From positions 6,119,067-6,183,066 of the forward strand of contig JADCRB010000028.1 in assembly GCA_021464245.1 (NCBI GenBank): DNA of 64,000 nucleotides, given 5' to 3'. The notes beneath the pieces are model-generated. The model did not search any database, had not been told where the DNA came from, and worked only from the letters and a program-made list of their open reading frames with translations. The translations under genes were made by a program, and so were the position numbers. The stretch comes from Carallia brachiata (lineage: Eukaryota > Streptophyta > Magnoliopsida > Malpighiales > Rhizophoraceae). The stretch's first letter is position 1; each line of letters starts with the position of its first letter. Below, one piece after another: positions 49,261 through 60,631 of this stretch.

Positions 49261-49884
49261 ATGGAACCAGTTGCAGAACCTCAAGACAAGGGAGAAGAAA
49301 GGTCACCCCGCACAAGGTGGCAACCAACCATGGCGCAACTGCAAATTCTAGAGGAAGTCTTCCACAACAATGGAGGTATTATGCCTAATGCATCTCAGAT
49401 TTACCAACTTGTCTCACGATTGCGCCCACTCGGGGCAATCGAAGGAAAAAATGTGTTTTATTGGTTCCAGAATCGGGAGAAGCAGAAGAAACCAGCACTG
49501 AGAGCTGATTTTTCCAAAGAACAGTCTGCTGTTCCGATGGTAGATCCCACCAGTACAACTTCGCCGTCAAATGAAGCAGGTCCGAGTTCTTCCACCGCAA
49601 TAGTCTCTCCACGGTATGTTCATCAAAGCCGTAGCCCATGGGAGCATGCACGCTGGTCCTGGTGGTCTTACGGAGTCAGCCAAGGGTTCATCCCTCCTAG
49701 GTACTTAAGTCTAGGAGGACATTTTCTAGCAGAAAGGAGTCATTCCGGCGAAACTTTGCCTCTCTTTCCAGAATATTCCGGCAGCATCAACCAGCCGGAA
49801 AGCGACGTCGACGTTGACATCAACATCATCGGCCCACCAGACGAGGTCGAGCTTGACTTGGAGTTGCACCTCGGGCCCCGCTAG
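49261..49884 (+). CDS. WUSCHEL/WOX-type homeodomain protein captured in a retrotransposon
   Basis: An uninterrupted 207-residue frame. Residues about 17-78 form a WOX homeodomain: 'TRWQPTMAQLQILEEVF', 'QIYQLVSRLRPLGAIEGKNV' and 'FYWFQN' with the invariant W-F-x-N of helix 3. After WFQN the usual HKARER stretch is reduced to REKQKK, about four residues shorter than in WUS. A Ser/Pro/Thr-rich middle follows. Next come a perfect WUS-box, TLPLFP (residues 165-170), and an acidic tail ending in an EAR-like repression motif L-D-L-E-L-H-L (198-204). Homeodomain, WUS-box and EAR in this order is the plan of WUS, the stem-cell transcription factor. The frame is open up to ATG 49138, but ATG 49261 sits directly before the conserved part and after a leader-like region. 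There is no intron. It lies between integrase and the 3' LTR in the same orientation. While pol around it is full of frameshifts, this ORF is intact, which may indicate retained function or recent capture. Function is inferred from family only. Confidence 0.88.
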   Translation: MEPVAEPQDKGEERSPRTRWQPTMAQLQILEEVFHNNGGIMPNASQIYQLVSRLRPLGAIEGKNVFYWFQNREKQKKPALRADFSKEQSAVPMVDPTSTTSPSNEAGPSSSTAIVSPRYVHQSRSPWEHARWSWWSYGVSQGFIPPRYLSLGGHFLAERSHSGETLPLFPEYSGSINQPESDVDVDINIIGPPDEVELDLELHLGPR

Positions 49885-49899
49885 GACGGCCGACAAGAT

Positions 49900-49982
49900 A
49901 AGGTGCAACGACTTCTGCAACGACTTCCGCAGCACACGGCAACGACTTCTGCCACACACGGTAACGACTTTCGTGACACGCG
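49900..49982 (+). repeat. CAACGACTT minisatellite after the WOX-type ORF
   Basis: CAACGACTTCTG/CAACGACTTCCG/TAACGACTTTCG words occur four times with ACACACGG spacers, directly downstream of the stop codon. It is a small tandem repeat in the presumed 3' UTR. Confidence 0.75.
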
Positions 49983-50063
49983 TCAGCCGCTGCCTCTTTT
50001 GTCTCTTATGCAGGAAAGGGACGTGGATGGCCCTACCCGATTCTGCATACCTTTTTGACTTTT

Positions 50064-50064
<1 letters not shown>

Positions 50065-50097
<33 letters not shown>
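50065..50097 (+). repeat. Poly(A) tract about 180 bases after the WOX-type ORF
   Basis: An uninterrupted run of more than 30 A at the distance from the stop codon expected for a poly(A) tail after a short 3' UTR. It suggests that a polyadenylated transcript was built into the element. Other A-tracts in the element make this suggestive only. Confidence 0.7.
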
Positions 50098-50101
<4 letters not shown>

Positions 50102-50174
50102 TTATTATTTGTATATATATCCTGCATGCCCGAGTTGTAATATTCACCCCTCAGCTCTTCTTTCTCAAAAGAAA

Positions 50175-50477
50175 ATGGCTAGTCTCTACACTTGTCTCAG
50201 GAAGTTCTTCGATCAAGAAGTTGGAGGCGCACGAGCTAAGAAAAGAAGGAGTAGTCTTCTTCGAGGGATCCCTAAAAGCCCTCGAAACTCAATCTCCAAC
50301 GCCATCGGTGTCATGGAGTTCCAACTACTCTCCTTAGTTCACATCTACCACAGAGGGATGAGAAGCTGCAATTATCCTAATCTTTCTTTGGATGCAGCGA
50401 CGTACAGGGAAGTTCCAACTACTCTCCTTACGTCGAAGCAGACTTGGAAATCATCACTACAGTCAGTCTCTCTGTGA
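50175..50477 (+). CDS. Small unrecognised ORF in the retrotransposon, 100 aa
   Basis: The frame starts at ATG 50175 ('MASLYTCLRKFF') and holds a basic stretch (KKRRSSLLRG) that could act as a nuclear localisation signal. No domain is recognised. A TATATATA word lies about 65 bases upstream (near 50110) with leader-like sequence between. It follows the poly(A) tract of the WOX unit and precedes the polypurine tract by about 350 bases. The phrase 'AGTTCCAACTACTCTCCTTA' occurs twice in or near the frame, which argues for low conservation. It may be a second captured unit or a chance ORF. Confidence 0.35.
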   Translation: MASLYTCLRKFFDQEVGGARAKKRRSSLLRGIPKSPRNSISNAIGVMEFQLLSLVHIYHRGMRSCNYPNLSLDAATYREVPTTLLTSKQTWKSSLQSVSL

Positions 50478-50824
50478 GCCGGTCTTGAAGTTCCAAGGTC
50501 CTGAGCCTTTCTCTTGGGGAGGTTGAAGTTCTTTGCCTACTGGATCATCCTCACCAGAGCTCTGGAACTTTAAGAGATATAAAAAATCCTTTGCGGGCTA
50601 TGGAAGCTCGAACGCACCTGGAACCAGAATATCAATTTTTATATTGGCTGGGGTGCTAACTTTCTCAAGATCGTATCGGGTTCCTATTGTGATCCAACAA
50701 CAGCAGCATGGTCAAAGATAGAAGACTCCAAGATTCAATGTTCATCAGGACGTTTCCAAGTTTCAAACTGGACTTCAAGACTCGGTGCGGATCACGTCTG
50801 CAAAGTTCTTCCTTACCGACCCCT

Positions 50825-50838
50825 GAAGTGGGGGCATT
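50825..50838 (+). other. Polypurine tract
   Basis: GAAGTGGGGGCATT lies directly before the TG of the 3' LTR, the position and purine bias of the plus-strand primer for reverse transcription. Confidence 0.7.
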
Positions 50839-50845
50839 TGTAAAC

Positions 50846-50918
<73 letters not shown>

Positions 50919-51796
50919 AATAGTCGACTTATTCCTTTCGCATGTGTGCTTTCACACGGAAAAGTCGACTTATTCCTTTCTCACGCATGCTTTCACACGG
51001 AAAAGTCAGAAAAGTCGACTTATTCCTTTCTCACGCGTGCTTTCACACGGAAAAGTCGACTTATGCCTTTCACACGGAAAAGTCGACTTATGCCTTTCAC
51101 ACGCGTGCTTTCACACGAGAGGGGAAACCCTATAAATAGGCCCATGCCCTCAGTTCAAAACAGATTCAGCAAATCTGTAAACAGAAAAATCCAGAGAATT
51201 TGAGAGAAAAAGAAAATTTTGAAAATCTCTCAAGAAAATTTCTCCTTTTCTTACGTGCTGTTACTCTGCAGTATACTCTCCTAACTCCTTTTTGAGAGAT
51301 ATTTCAGGGGTAAGCCCCAAAAAATTTGCTGTTTCCATTTCTAAAGTTATTTTTAGGTTTATATTCTCGGATCGCCCTAGATCTGAATTTCTGAGAATAT
51401 ATATCTAAAAATATCAAATTACTACAAATCCGGCTGGGATTAAGCCTCATACGGCCCTCAGCAAAATCCAGGCAGCTCATCCGAGAACAAGTCTCTTCGA
51501 CCCTCGGTGAAATTAAGCCAGATCGGCTCAGATCAGGTCTCTGCGGTTCTTAACCGTAGTCAAAACGTCCAAATCAGATCCGGTTTCAGTCTACCCAGTT
51601 CAAGAAAAAGCAGTGGAAATTATTTCTGTCAGGATCAAGCTCGTGCAGCCCTTGACGGAGTCAAAAAAGGAAACACTAATCGGAGGATCTACGGAGATCG
51701 ACCCCACGTAAATTTCTTTTACTTTACAATTTTATTTGTAATTTATTTTTGTATTTTCGAGTTTAATTGTTTTAGACTCGAAATTTACGCATTACA
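50839..51796 (+). repeat. 3' LTR
   Basis: It repeats the 5' LTR: TGTAAACATT, a longer pure A-tract (about 50849-50915), the U3 tandem array (50923-51118), TATA box (51131-51138) and the end ATTACA. Differences from the 5' LTR are scattered substitutions and one-base indels. Confidence 0.93.
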
Positions 51797-52224
51797 ATAA
51801 GTATAAATTTAACTCCATTACACGTTTTAATAACCTCTCGATCGATGGTCGGTGACTTCAGTCAGCTAAATTTGCTTCAGAAAAACGACATGGCTCCATG
51901 AAACATATTGGGTATCAATGTTCTTCTTTTGGGCGACCATGTGATAAAGGGACATAAAATATGTGTAGCCCATATGTGCACGTGGACATTTCAGTGCTCT
52001 TGTAACTATGTTCTTAGTTTAATTATATAAAGCAAAAAGTTTATGGACCAATAAAATGAACAAATAACTTACTCATATGAAATAAATTTTTTAAATTTAT
52101 AACATATCTAACTTAAAATCTGTATCCTCTTATAAAATATTATAATACAGTTCTCATTAGATGGAATAATTTATTTATTTTATTTTGTTTGGCTATAAAT
52201 CCTCGGCCTTTATATAAACTATTG
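51797..52224. other. Right flank of the retrotransposon
   Basis: AT-rich intergenic DNA without a recognisable gene. The first five bases (ATAAG) do not match the left flank of the element. Confidence 0.4.
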
Positions 52225-52687
52225 TTGTCAGAACCGGACCGGACCGGCCGGTCGGACCAGTTGAACAGGGGACCGGCCGGTGGTCTGGGCCGATTTTGGA
52301 AAATTTCGAAGGGTAACTCGGACCGGTTAAAACCGGAAAAAACCGGTCAAGAACCGGTAAAAACCGGTAAAAATCGGACCGGTTGGACCGGTCCAATAAA
52401 ATTAAAAAATTTATAAATTACAATTTGACCTCAAATGTTATTTAAATTATAATTTAAGCATTAACTTAATTTAAAGTTCATTTAGTCATAAATCTATTAA
52501 AAATTTCATTCATCCTTAAAGTTAGAAAATTAATATTTAATCACTATTTATAAATATTATTTTTATAATTACTTTTATACACATATATATTATTAAATAC
52601 CGGTTCAAATACCGTTTCGACCAGTTCAACTGGTTGAATCTTGACCCACTAATATTTTCAGTTCAATGACCAGTCCGATTCTGACAA
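52225..52687 (+). repeat. CCGGTT-rich MITE-like repeat, copy 2
   Basis: It starts TTGTCAGAACCGGACCGG and ends with CAGTCCGATTCTGACAA, the inverse of its start. It contains ACCGGTT-rich arms and the same AT-rich centre as the copy at 14243-14697, in opposite orientation. It is a non-autonomous DNA-element candidate of unknown superfamily. Confidence 0.75.
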
Positions 52688-55600
52688 CTTTGATATAAAC
52701 AGCCGCTGTAATATATAATACAATAATGAAGAAATCCTGTGCCATGTGGCATTCTTGCACTAGCTCGATGATGTCTGCCTGGGGAAACGTTCGATAATCG
52801 AAAGGAAAAACAACTTTTTTTACTTTACAAATGTAATTTTAAATTAATAATAAAATAATATAAATTATTAAATTAATAAAATTTATGAAAAAAATAAAAA
52901 AAATTAACATAAATTAGTAGATAAAAATATCTTATTACTTGTTGCAATTTAGTGTCATCTTATAGCCTTATGCTAACGGAAAATGAAAGTTCAAGGTTCA
53001 TTACACGTTCAATAAGTACTTTTTATTATTTAAAAAACGCGGGACTTTGTCCCCACGTGTAATGAGAATGTTATTGTTAGCGCATAAAGTTTTACTATCT
53101 AATTAATTTTAAGTAATAATAAAATAATTATGTAATTTATTTAAAAAAATTAATAATTTATTTATTTTATAATTTTAATTATTTAATAATTTATATATTT
53201 TTATTATTATTTTATTATGATTTAAGTATTATTATCTAATATTTCCTTAGTTAATATAATTAGAAACTCCGCTTTCATCCAAACTAATTGGTTTTGGTAT
53301 TAATAACGTGTTTCTCAGGGATGCGTTGGTAAATTAGCATTGCTGAAGCTTAAGATTAAATAAAAACTGACACAGTATACTTTATTACTAAATTGACCTT
53401 TTGACATTTCTTGTCTCCTTTTTCTTTCATTAATTTCTTTCTTTCTTTTTTTCTCCTTTTTTTCCATGTGCTTTTAATCTCCTAAAATTGAAGGAAATCA
53501 AATGTAAATCATGTTAAGCAAAGTCGCAAAGGATCCCATTGTTTAGATTTTGCTCTTTTGTGAAAAGGACGTTTGCCATTGTTTTTCTTATAAGTTACTG
53601 AAAGCTCATAATGGAATCGACTACAAAATAGAGGATAATTCTCTCTTATTATGTTTAGGGAAAAATTTTGAGAGAAGATTTATGTTAATCTTCATTTATT
53701 CGTTCTTGTGCAGAGTTTTAATCTAAAAACTCAAATTGTCAACCATGAGAGTGTTTCCTCAATAAACAATCTTGACATTATTAGAAAGTGGTGATGAAGA
53801 CAGTGGGAATTAATGGTCCCTCGTTAAGACTATGTGACTTAGTGGGGCTGTGCGGCGGGGTCAAATTCCCCTAAAATCTCAAATTCTACCGGGATTTAGA
53901 TTCAGGATTCAAATTGGTCTAAGATAATAACTTAGGGTGCATAAAATCCCTTAGTCCCGGCGGGAATGATTTGTGCGTAAGTGAACTCAAAAAGTGGATT
54001 AATCAAAACTTCTGGACATCATCTAACCATCAATTCCCTAAAAATAAAAATAAAATAAAAAATAAGGCTGGTTAATTAGGAGTGGCTCACATCTGATTGC
54101 ACTTTTTCTGAGTGCTGCTACATTAATAAAATAAGGCACTGAATGTATGGTGAAAGGAACTGGTGGGGTACACACTAATTCAAAGAGTTTGACCAATTAT
54201 GTTTTTATTAGACAAGAATCATTCGTCTCCCTTAACTACTACGAAGAAAACGATACGTGTGCCAACAAAGTGAGCTCGTTCAAGCTTTTTCCTAAAGAGC
54301 TCATTCGAAATAGGCCAAGATCAATGTTCCTTTAACTTTATTTATTGTCATGTAAAAAGTTTTATTTTAACTATTTAGGTGCATGCATTTTCACGCTAAC
54401 CCAACATTGTTTTTGCTCACCATTTGCCTCCTGCTTCAAACTTGATCAAAAGCAAATCACGGGAAAGGAAACTTTGCGCTTTATTGAGATTTTTTGAAAT
54501 CCCCAGAAAGAAAGGGAATGTCCTGCTTTACCAGTTTTGAAAAGAAATTAAGAGAGTCAAAAAATTGAAAAAAAAACAGAGAGAGAGAGAGAGTTTGGTT
54601 CCATCGACAGAGAGAAATAAGCGGAGAAAGACAAACTGATATAACAATAACGAATTTTACATACTTTCCACCAAAATTTAATAAATATGCAACAAGACTA
54701 ATTAGATATGCAAAGTCGTCAATTGAATTTTTTAATAGCTTATTAAACATTTTATCTATTCTGTTGCAAATTTAAATTTTTTTAGTCACGGCACATTTAA
54801 TCAAACTCATTGCAAATTTAATCATTTTTGAAGAAAATTTTAAATTAAATATTTTTTAAAAAGAAAAAATCGAAAACATGTGAGACCCCATCTACTGTCA
54901 TCTCAACCCATATCTCTCCCATTAATTTCTCCCCATCCATGTCATCCATGTAATTTTTTTTTTAAAGAGTAATGATATATATCACAAAACTCATATTATA
55001 AAATATTTTAAAATTTATAATTATACAAAGAATTATCACTTTTTTTATTTAATAGTATTAAAAAAATAAATAATTCATTTTATAATTATAAATTTTAAAA
55101 TATTTATAATACAGTCTTCGTATATATTATTACTTAAAAAAAAAATGCTGCTTTCCAGGTAATTTCCCAGTTACGTGATGCAAACCGTTCAACCCAATTG
55201 TAGGGTGTTGGTATAAGAAAAAAAAACATTTATTAGCTTTGTCAACACGAAAATGGACAAGCACAAAGTAACATACTACTTTTTTTTTTTTTTGAACCGA
55301 CTAAGTAACGTACTGCTACGCAAGAGAATATGTGTAATGTGTATATAATTTGATTATGGGCATTTTATTGGTTGATTAATTAACAAGAAAGGTTGTCACT
55401 CATCTCAACCACAACTATATATTTGACTTGAATTTTCCCTCTTACTTCTCCACAGAAAAGTCTTTTCAAATATTCCAACTATTTTTATTGAGTTCGGCAC
55501 AAAGTTCGGCCTTCTACCATATCTACCCCAACTTAGTAAAGAAATCTCGGTCTAATCTCTATATATTTGTTTTTGAATTCAATGGCATAACTGGCTACGC

Positions 55601-58600
55601 TTTTGACATGTATTTGTAGGGTAAGGATATGTAAACATGCTCAGAAATGTACTTAAAAAAGTATAAAATTAATCCAACGATATATAATAGTTAATTTATT
55701 TTTTTAAAAAATATAATATATTTTTTATAATTTACTGATAAAAATTAGTGTATGCCCGGCTCGTTTTCGCAAGTACTTGCCAAAAGTTTTTTTTTGATTT
55801 TTGTATGTGTATTAAATGAGACGTGACGTGGCGTGGCGATAATATTATGACGTCATAAAAGTCATATTCATCGTGGACCATTTTTGAAATCGAAATTCTC
55901 AGAAATTCCTAGTTAGAGATTCCAAGTTCAAAATTATGGCTGTCAAAATATAAACTCAGCTCGAATAACTTGACATGAACCCACCCAGATGTATGAATCA
56001 TAGACTAGATTTTATTAAATCAAATTAAAAAAACTTGGAGTTAAATCTGACATGATGTTAGCACTTTCTTTTAAGAGAACATAATAAATATTTTAAAAAA
56101 ATTCTTGTAATTGAACTATGGATTTCATGCACAAAATGTATAATTATCCCATCATTTAACTATTGATTTTATGAACATTCTATTGCAAAAATAAAATAAC
56201 CCTAACATCTAATATTTCATTGTATTTTTTTACTAATTTTTGTTTATATATGCACATCATATAGAAAATATTATGCATATATAACATTTGAGTTTAAAAC
56301 TTAAGATCAAATTTGAAATTCAAATTACAGACTTTATTAATATTTAAATCCTTAGCTCTAACTGAAGAGAAAAAAAAAAGTGAGAGACACTCATAGTGTA
56401 GTTAGATTATGACAAAGTAGGGAGAAAAAATGTTGTGAAACAAAATAATTTGGATAAATGAGAAATATATGAAAAAGTATTTGATGGAGAAAAAAAAAAA
56501 AAAAGAATGTAACGGGAAAAAGAGTTATGTGAGAAGAAAATTGTTTATGTATCTATAAATATTTGAGAAAATAAATGAAAAAAGAAAATAAATAATTTTT
56601 TTTTGAAACCAAAATCTTTCCTGCCATTTTTTATTACGAAAAAGATGGGATGACAGAATGAAAAGGATAGAAGAGTGCCAATAATAAAATAACGTAAAAT
56701 ATTTTTATAACGACATTAATTTTTTTTAACAACAAATAAAATTATAATTTTTTATACTATATTTTATTAATTTTATCACAAAAATAATTAAGATCATTAT
56801 ATTATTAACACTTTTTTTTAATTATTAGATTCTCTCTACCCACACGCGCCTTTTCTAATAAGATCAAACAGTGATGTGTGCTGAAACCTGATGATTGATA
56901 ATGTTGTAGGAAATGACAAAACCAAAAAGGGCGTGCGGGAAGGGGGGAATTTCAGAATGAGAAGGCCAGATTGGAATTAAGACAGACATTTTTGTCGGTA
57001 AATACGACTAAACACTGATGTAGAGGTTTTTTTGTTTTAAATAAAAAAACATTTGTCGTGATTATAACATGCATGCCGATGCAAAAGGTGCTTTCAAACA
57101 TTATTATTGGGGGAGTTGGCATTATTTTAAGAAACTTGAACGGCAAAAAGGAATGCTAAAGCTGCCTGCCAGCCGTCCATAACATGAGTTATTCAAATTA
57201 AGCAACCAATGACCATTTAAAGCAGCAGTTGCTGCCCTCCATTGGGTAATACCAGATTTTTTTTTAATTAAAAAAAAAGTATGTATCATACAGTTTTATT
57301 AAAAAGTATTGTAATTATATACTTAAGAGGGATGAAAACGACTGAATGATTATGATATTTCTCACACGAAACAGTGAATCATAGGTTTAATTTTAATATT
57401 TGATCTCGTCAAAATTCGAAATCGTAACTTATTATACAAATTTAATTTCTTTTAGTCGGTTGAACCATGCAAGCGGTCGTAGGAATACCAGAATTGAATT
57501 ACGCTGTTCTTCTCTTACAATAATAATAATCCGCATGCCAATGCCTTTACATTCTTCTTGTATACCCTATCACTTGAATTCAAATTGCAGACCAGAATTT
57601 TGCCTCAAAATCGAAAAAGTACTAAGCTTTTGAGAATGGAAAGAACTAGGAAGTATCCTGTCATTTGTAATGTATTCATGTACCTAAATCTTAGAACAAA
57701 ATAAAATATAAATTAATTAACCATTATAGAACTTTAAAAATTATTCTAAATAGCAAAAATGAATATACTCCTTTTTTGTTCTTTTTACCTATGCTTTATC
57801 TCTTAATATATTACGATAATTCAAATTCTGTTGCCCAGAGATGATATCTGATTTCACGTAGCCATTTGTAAATACGATTGAAACCTCTCAATTGTAAAAT
57901 TTCTATATCAATCAAAAACATTTTTTAATTGATAAACTCAAATTAAGATTAAAAAATAAATTGAAAATTTAAATTGAAAATCAATTTAATTCAACCGGAC
58001 GTCTTATACTGTTAGCCTAGGTGGACCAATTTGTGAATGTCAATCCTGATCCGACCATGAGAAAGTCAAAAATATTTCTTAAACGGAAGTCAGCATTCAC
58101 CGGCCCAAGAAAGCGTATAGTGGCCATTGACTCCATAAAGTCGCATTGCGAGGGACATTTTTAAAAAAAATAAATAAATAAAAGTGACGAAAACCAGCAT
58201 GACAAGTAATCTTTTTACTTTTATTCTGTGGAGTCAGTCCCCAACTTTTCTTCTCCTTTTATTTTTTCTTAACAATACTAAATGCACATGGTCAGTGAAT
58301 CACACAAAAAATATATATATAATTTATTTAATATTATTTAATAATTTATTTATTTTTAAAAAATTTAATATACTTTTCAAAATTTAACAATTTAAATTAT
58401 CATATATCCAACCCAGTTCCACGGTTTGTGCCTAAAAAATTTTCTGTTTTAAGAATCTGTCCCCTACTCTGTGGCAATATAACATCAGCCTTAAGACAAA
58501 GAAAATTCAATACAACTACTAACTTTTGGTAGGATTTTTCAGTTGAAATAATCAATCGCAGTGCTATTTTGGATGATAATTCATATTTTAATTTTCACAC

Positions 58601-60505
58601 CGTCACATTTCTGGGCTAATAAGGGTTGGATGTCCGTGTCCTCAAATTGCACTTGAAGGATCATATTAAAATGTAAATATCGAGTTTAAGATTTAACAAT
58701 TGTTAGGTAGATTATGATGGGTCTTCCTTGGACTTATAAGTAATTTAGTAGTGGGTCTTTCCCATAGAGATGGTTAAATAAAAAAATCAGTAAGTAACTT
58801 ATAACTTTAACTTATAAGTGCGATGATTAACGTACTTATGATGTATTTTTTTATTTACTCAAAAAAATAGCCACTTGCTAGGAGAAATGGGATTCAACTC
58901 TGTTTTCTTTTTTTTTTTTTAAAAAGAAAAGTGAGGATAGTATTAATAATCTAACCAAAGAATATTGTAATGCTCTCACCGCAATTGGTTAAGCCGTAAC
59001 CCTAATTCTAAGGAGAAGTAAACTTTAAGGTACCTAACAAATTTCACTAGCCTCTCAAAAAATTGTGTGCACACAGACATACTTACTTTCCTACCAAACG
59101 CTTAGTAAGGATATGAACTATGACCATCGTGATACGAAAATATTTTGCTTTCTTACGGAAACTTTTTTATTAAATCTCCCTCTAAAAATAAAAATTTCGA
59201 TAACAATTATAACCGATATTAAAAAAAAAGAATGTAATGATTCTTTTTTTTTTATTATTAAAAGGACCATTTTGCTATCGGTTACATAATATATGAGCAA
59301 CTTTCTTTGTACTCCAAATTCTTATAAACCCAATGTACCCTTTTTTAGGACTATAGTTTAAAACCTCAAAGATAAATGTATAAGTTTTTAATTACTAGAT
59401 GTCCCTTAAATTTCTTTTTTAAATTAGGAGACTCGTTCTCTTTATAACTATATAACAAAAGTAATTCTTTTTATTTTTATTATTTTTATATTTTTTTAAA
59501 GTATAATTTAAAGATAGAGTTCTAAATTTTTAACAAGCAAAATAAAAAAGAGTCCCACAACCAACATGGCTTGACGCATGGCCGCCTGAGTGCCATCATC
59601 ACCCATAATAAAATATTTATTATTTTTGAAATTTTATTTTCTTAAAAAAATCATTAAATGTGTGTAAGAATTAACTGGATATACAAATAATCTGAATACA
59701 ATGTACATAAGATTGTTAAGTATTTCATAGTATTGAACTTTTTTCTTGGTTATTATTGCAAAAATTAAATTTTTTTAAATAATTAATATTTAATTTAAAA
59801 ATTATTATGTTGATATTATTTAGATAGACGCTGCATCGCATTCCATCACTTTTTATTTTATTTTTTTATAAAAAAAATATATGAACACAAAAATTTGATC
59901 CAAAATAATAACAAAAATTTACTATATAAGTGTAACTATTAATTGAATAATAAATTTAATATAATTAAAAATTTAAATTAAAATTAAATTATATCATCTT
60001 TTATGTCAAATTTTTAAATCTATATAATACGAACTCGTTCCCACCCGTGATGGACAAATAAAATTCAAAAGCGCAGATGACAGGCATGATGCTCCTCATC
60101 GTAGACTTTCTATGAAGCCTCAGATTCATATTTTGACTTTTTTTTGTTGGGGACCTTCTTTGCTTCCTTATTTATCTCGCCTTTTGCTTCAACTCGACAG
60201 AGGACACGGCGACACGGTGTCCTCAACCCATCACCAGTCAGTACCCCACCCATTTGCAATATTTTTTTTTATTTCCATAAAATGGGAAAGAGGTGGTATT
60301 CAAGATTTTTGTAAGAGAGTATTATATCTATTTTTAAAAATATGAAAATTATAAATAATTATCATATATATCAATAATAAAATAGATATAAATTTAATTT
60401 TATCGTTCTTCCTAAAACATAAAATCTTTGACGTAATAATATTTCATGCTTATATTTTTTATCTTGCAATTAACATAATATAGAGGGCATTTAAGAACCA
60501 TTCCC
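52688..60505. other. Long gene-poor AT-rich region
   Basis: I see no supported gene in these 7.8 kb. The open frames at 54147-54335, 54481-54750, 55428-55619, 57400-57633, 58184-58387 and 59065-59300 have no domain, splice context or codon pattern that I recognise. Simple repeats include a (GA)n tract at about 54580-54594. The segment at 53810-53990 is less AT-rich and may be an old element fragment. Several stretches (near 53100-53230, 54970-55130 and 58300-58390) are nearly self-complementary AT-rich DNA, compatible with small decayed MITEs. Confidence 0.35.
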
Positions 60506-60515
60506 TCTATATATA
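60506..60515 (+). promoter_or_regulatory. TATA box of the lipase gene
   Basis: TCTATATATA followed by CCCCAACC, about 120 bases before the first ATG of the lipase frame at 60632. A pyrimidine-rich leader (CTCTCTCTGTCTCTCC) lies between. Confidence 0.6.
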
Positions 60516-60631
60516 CCCCAACCGTTCCATGTTATCCCAGTTAATCCAAATCATAGCCGGCCACTTCTCAGCTTATCTCTCTCTGTCTCTCCCCCTCTCC
60601 CTTCTTTTTTTTTCTGTGGTGTGCATAATCG

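Larger units (their letters stand above)
40391..51796 (+). mobile_element. Ty3/Gypsy LTR retrotransposon (Tat-like) carrying a WOX-type ORF
   Basis: The element is 11.4 kb, with two direct repeats of about 0.95 kb starting TGTAAACATT and ending TACA. The interior reads gag, protease, reverse transcriptase, RNase H, archaeal-type RNase H, integrase, then two extra ORFs and a polypurine tract. RT before integrase makes it Ty3/Gypsy. A second RNase H before integrase is the mark of the Tat lineage (established for plant elements). The LTRs differ by roughly twenty substitutions and small indels outside the A-tract, so the insertion is fairly young. The 5-bp flanks are GAGAC (left) and ATAAG (right) and do not match, so no target duplication is seen. 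The coding part is broken in many places, so the copy is not autonomous as read. Confidence 0.94.
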
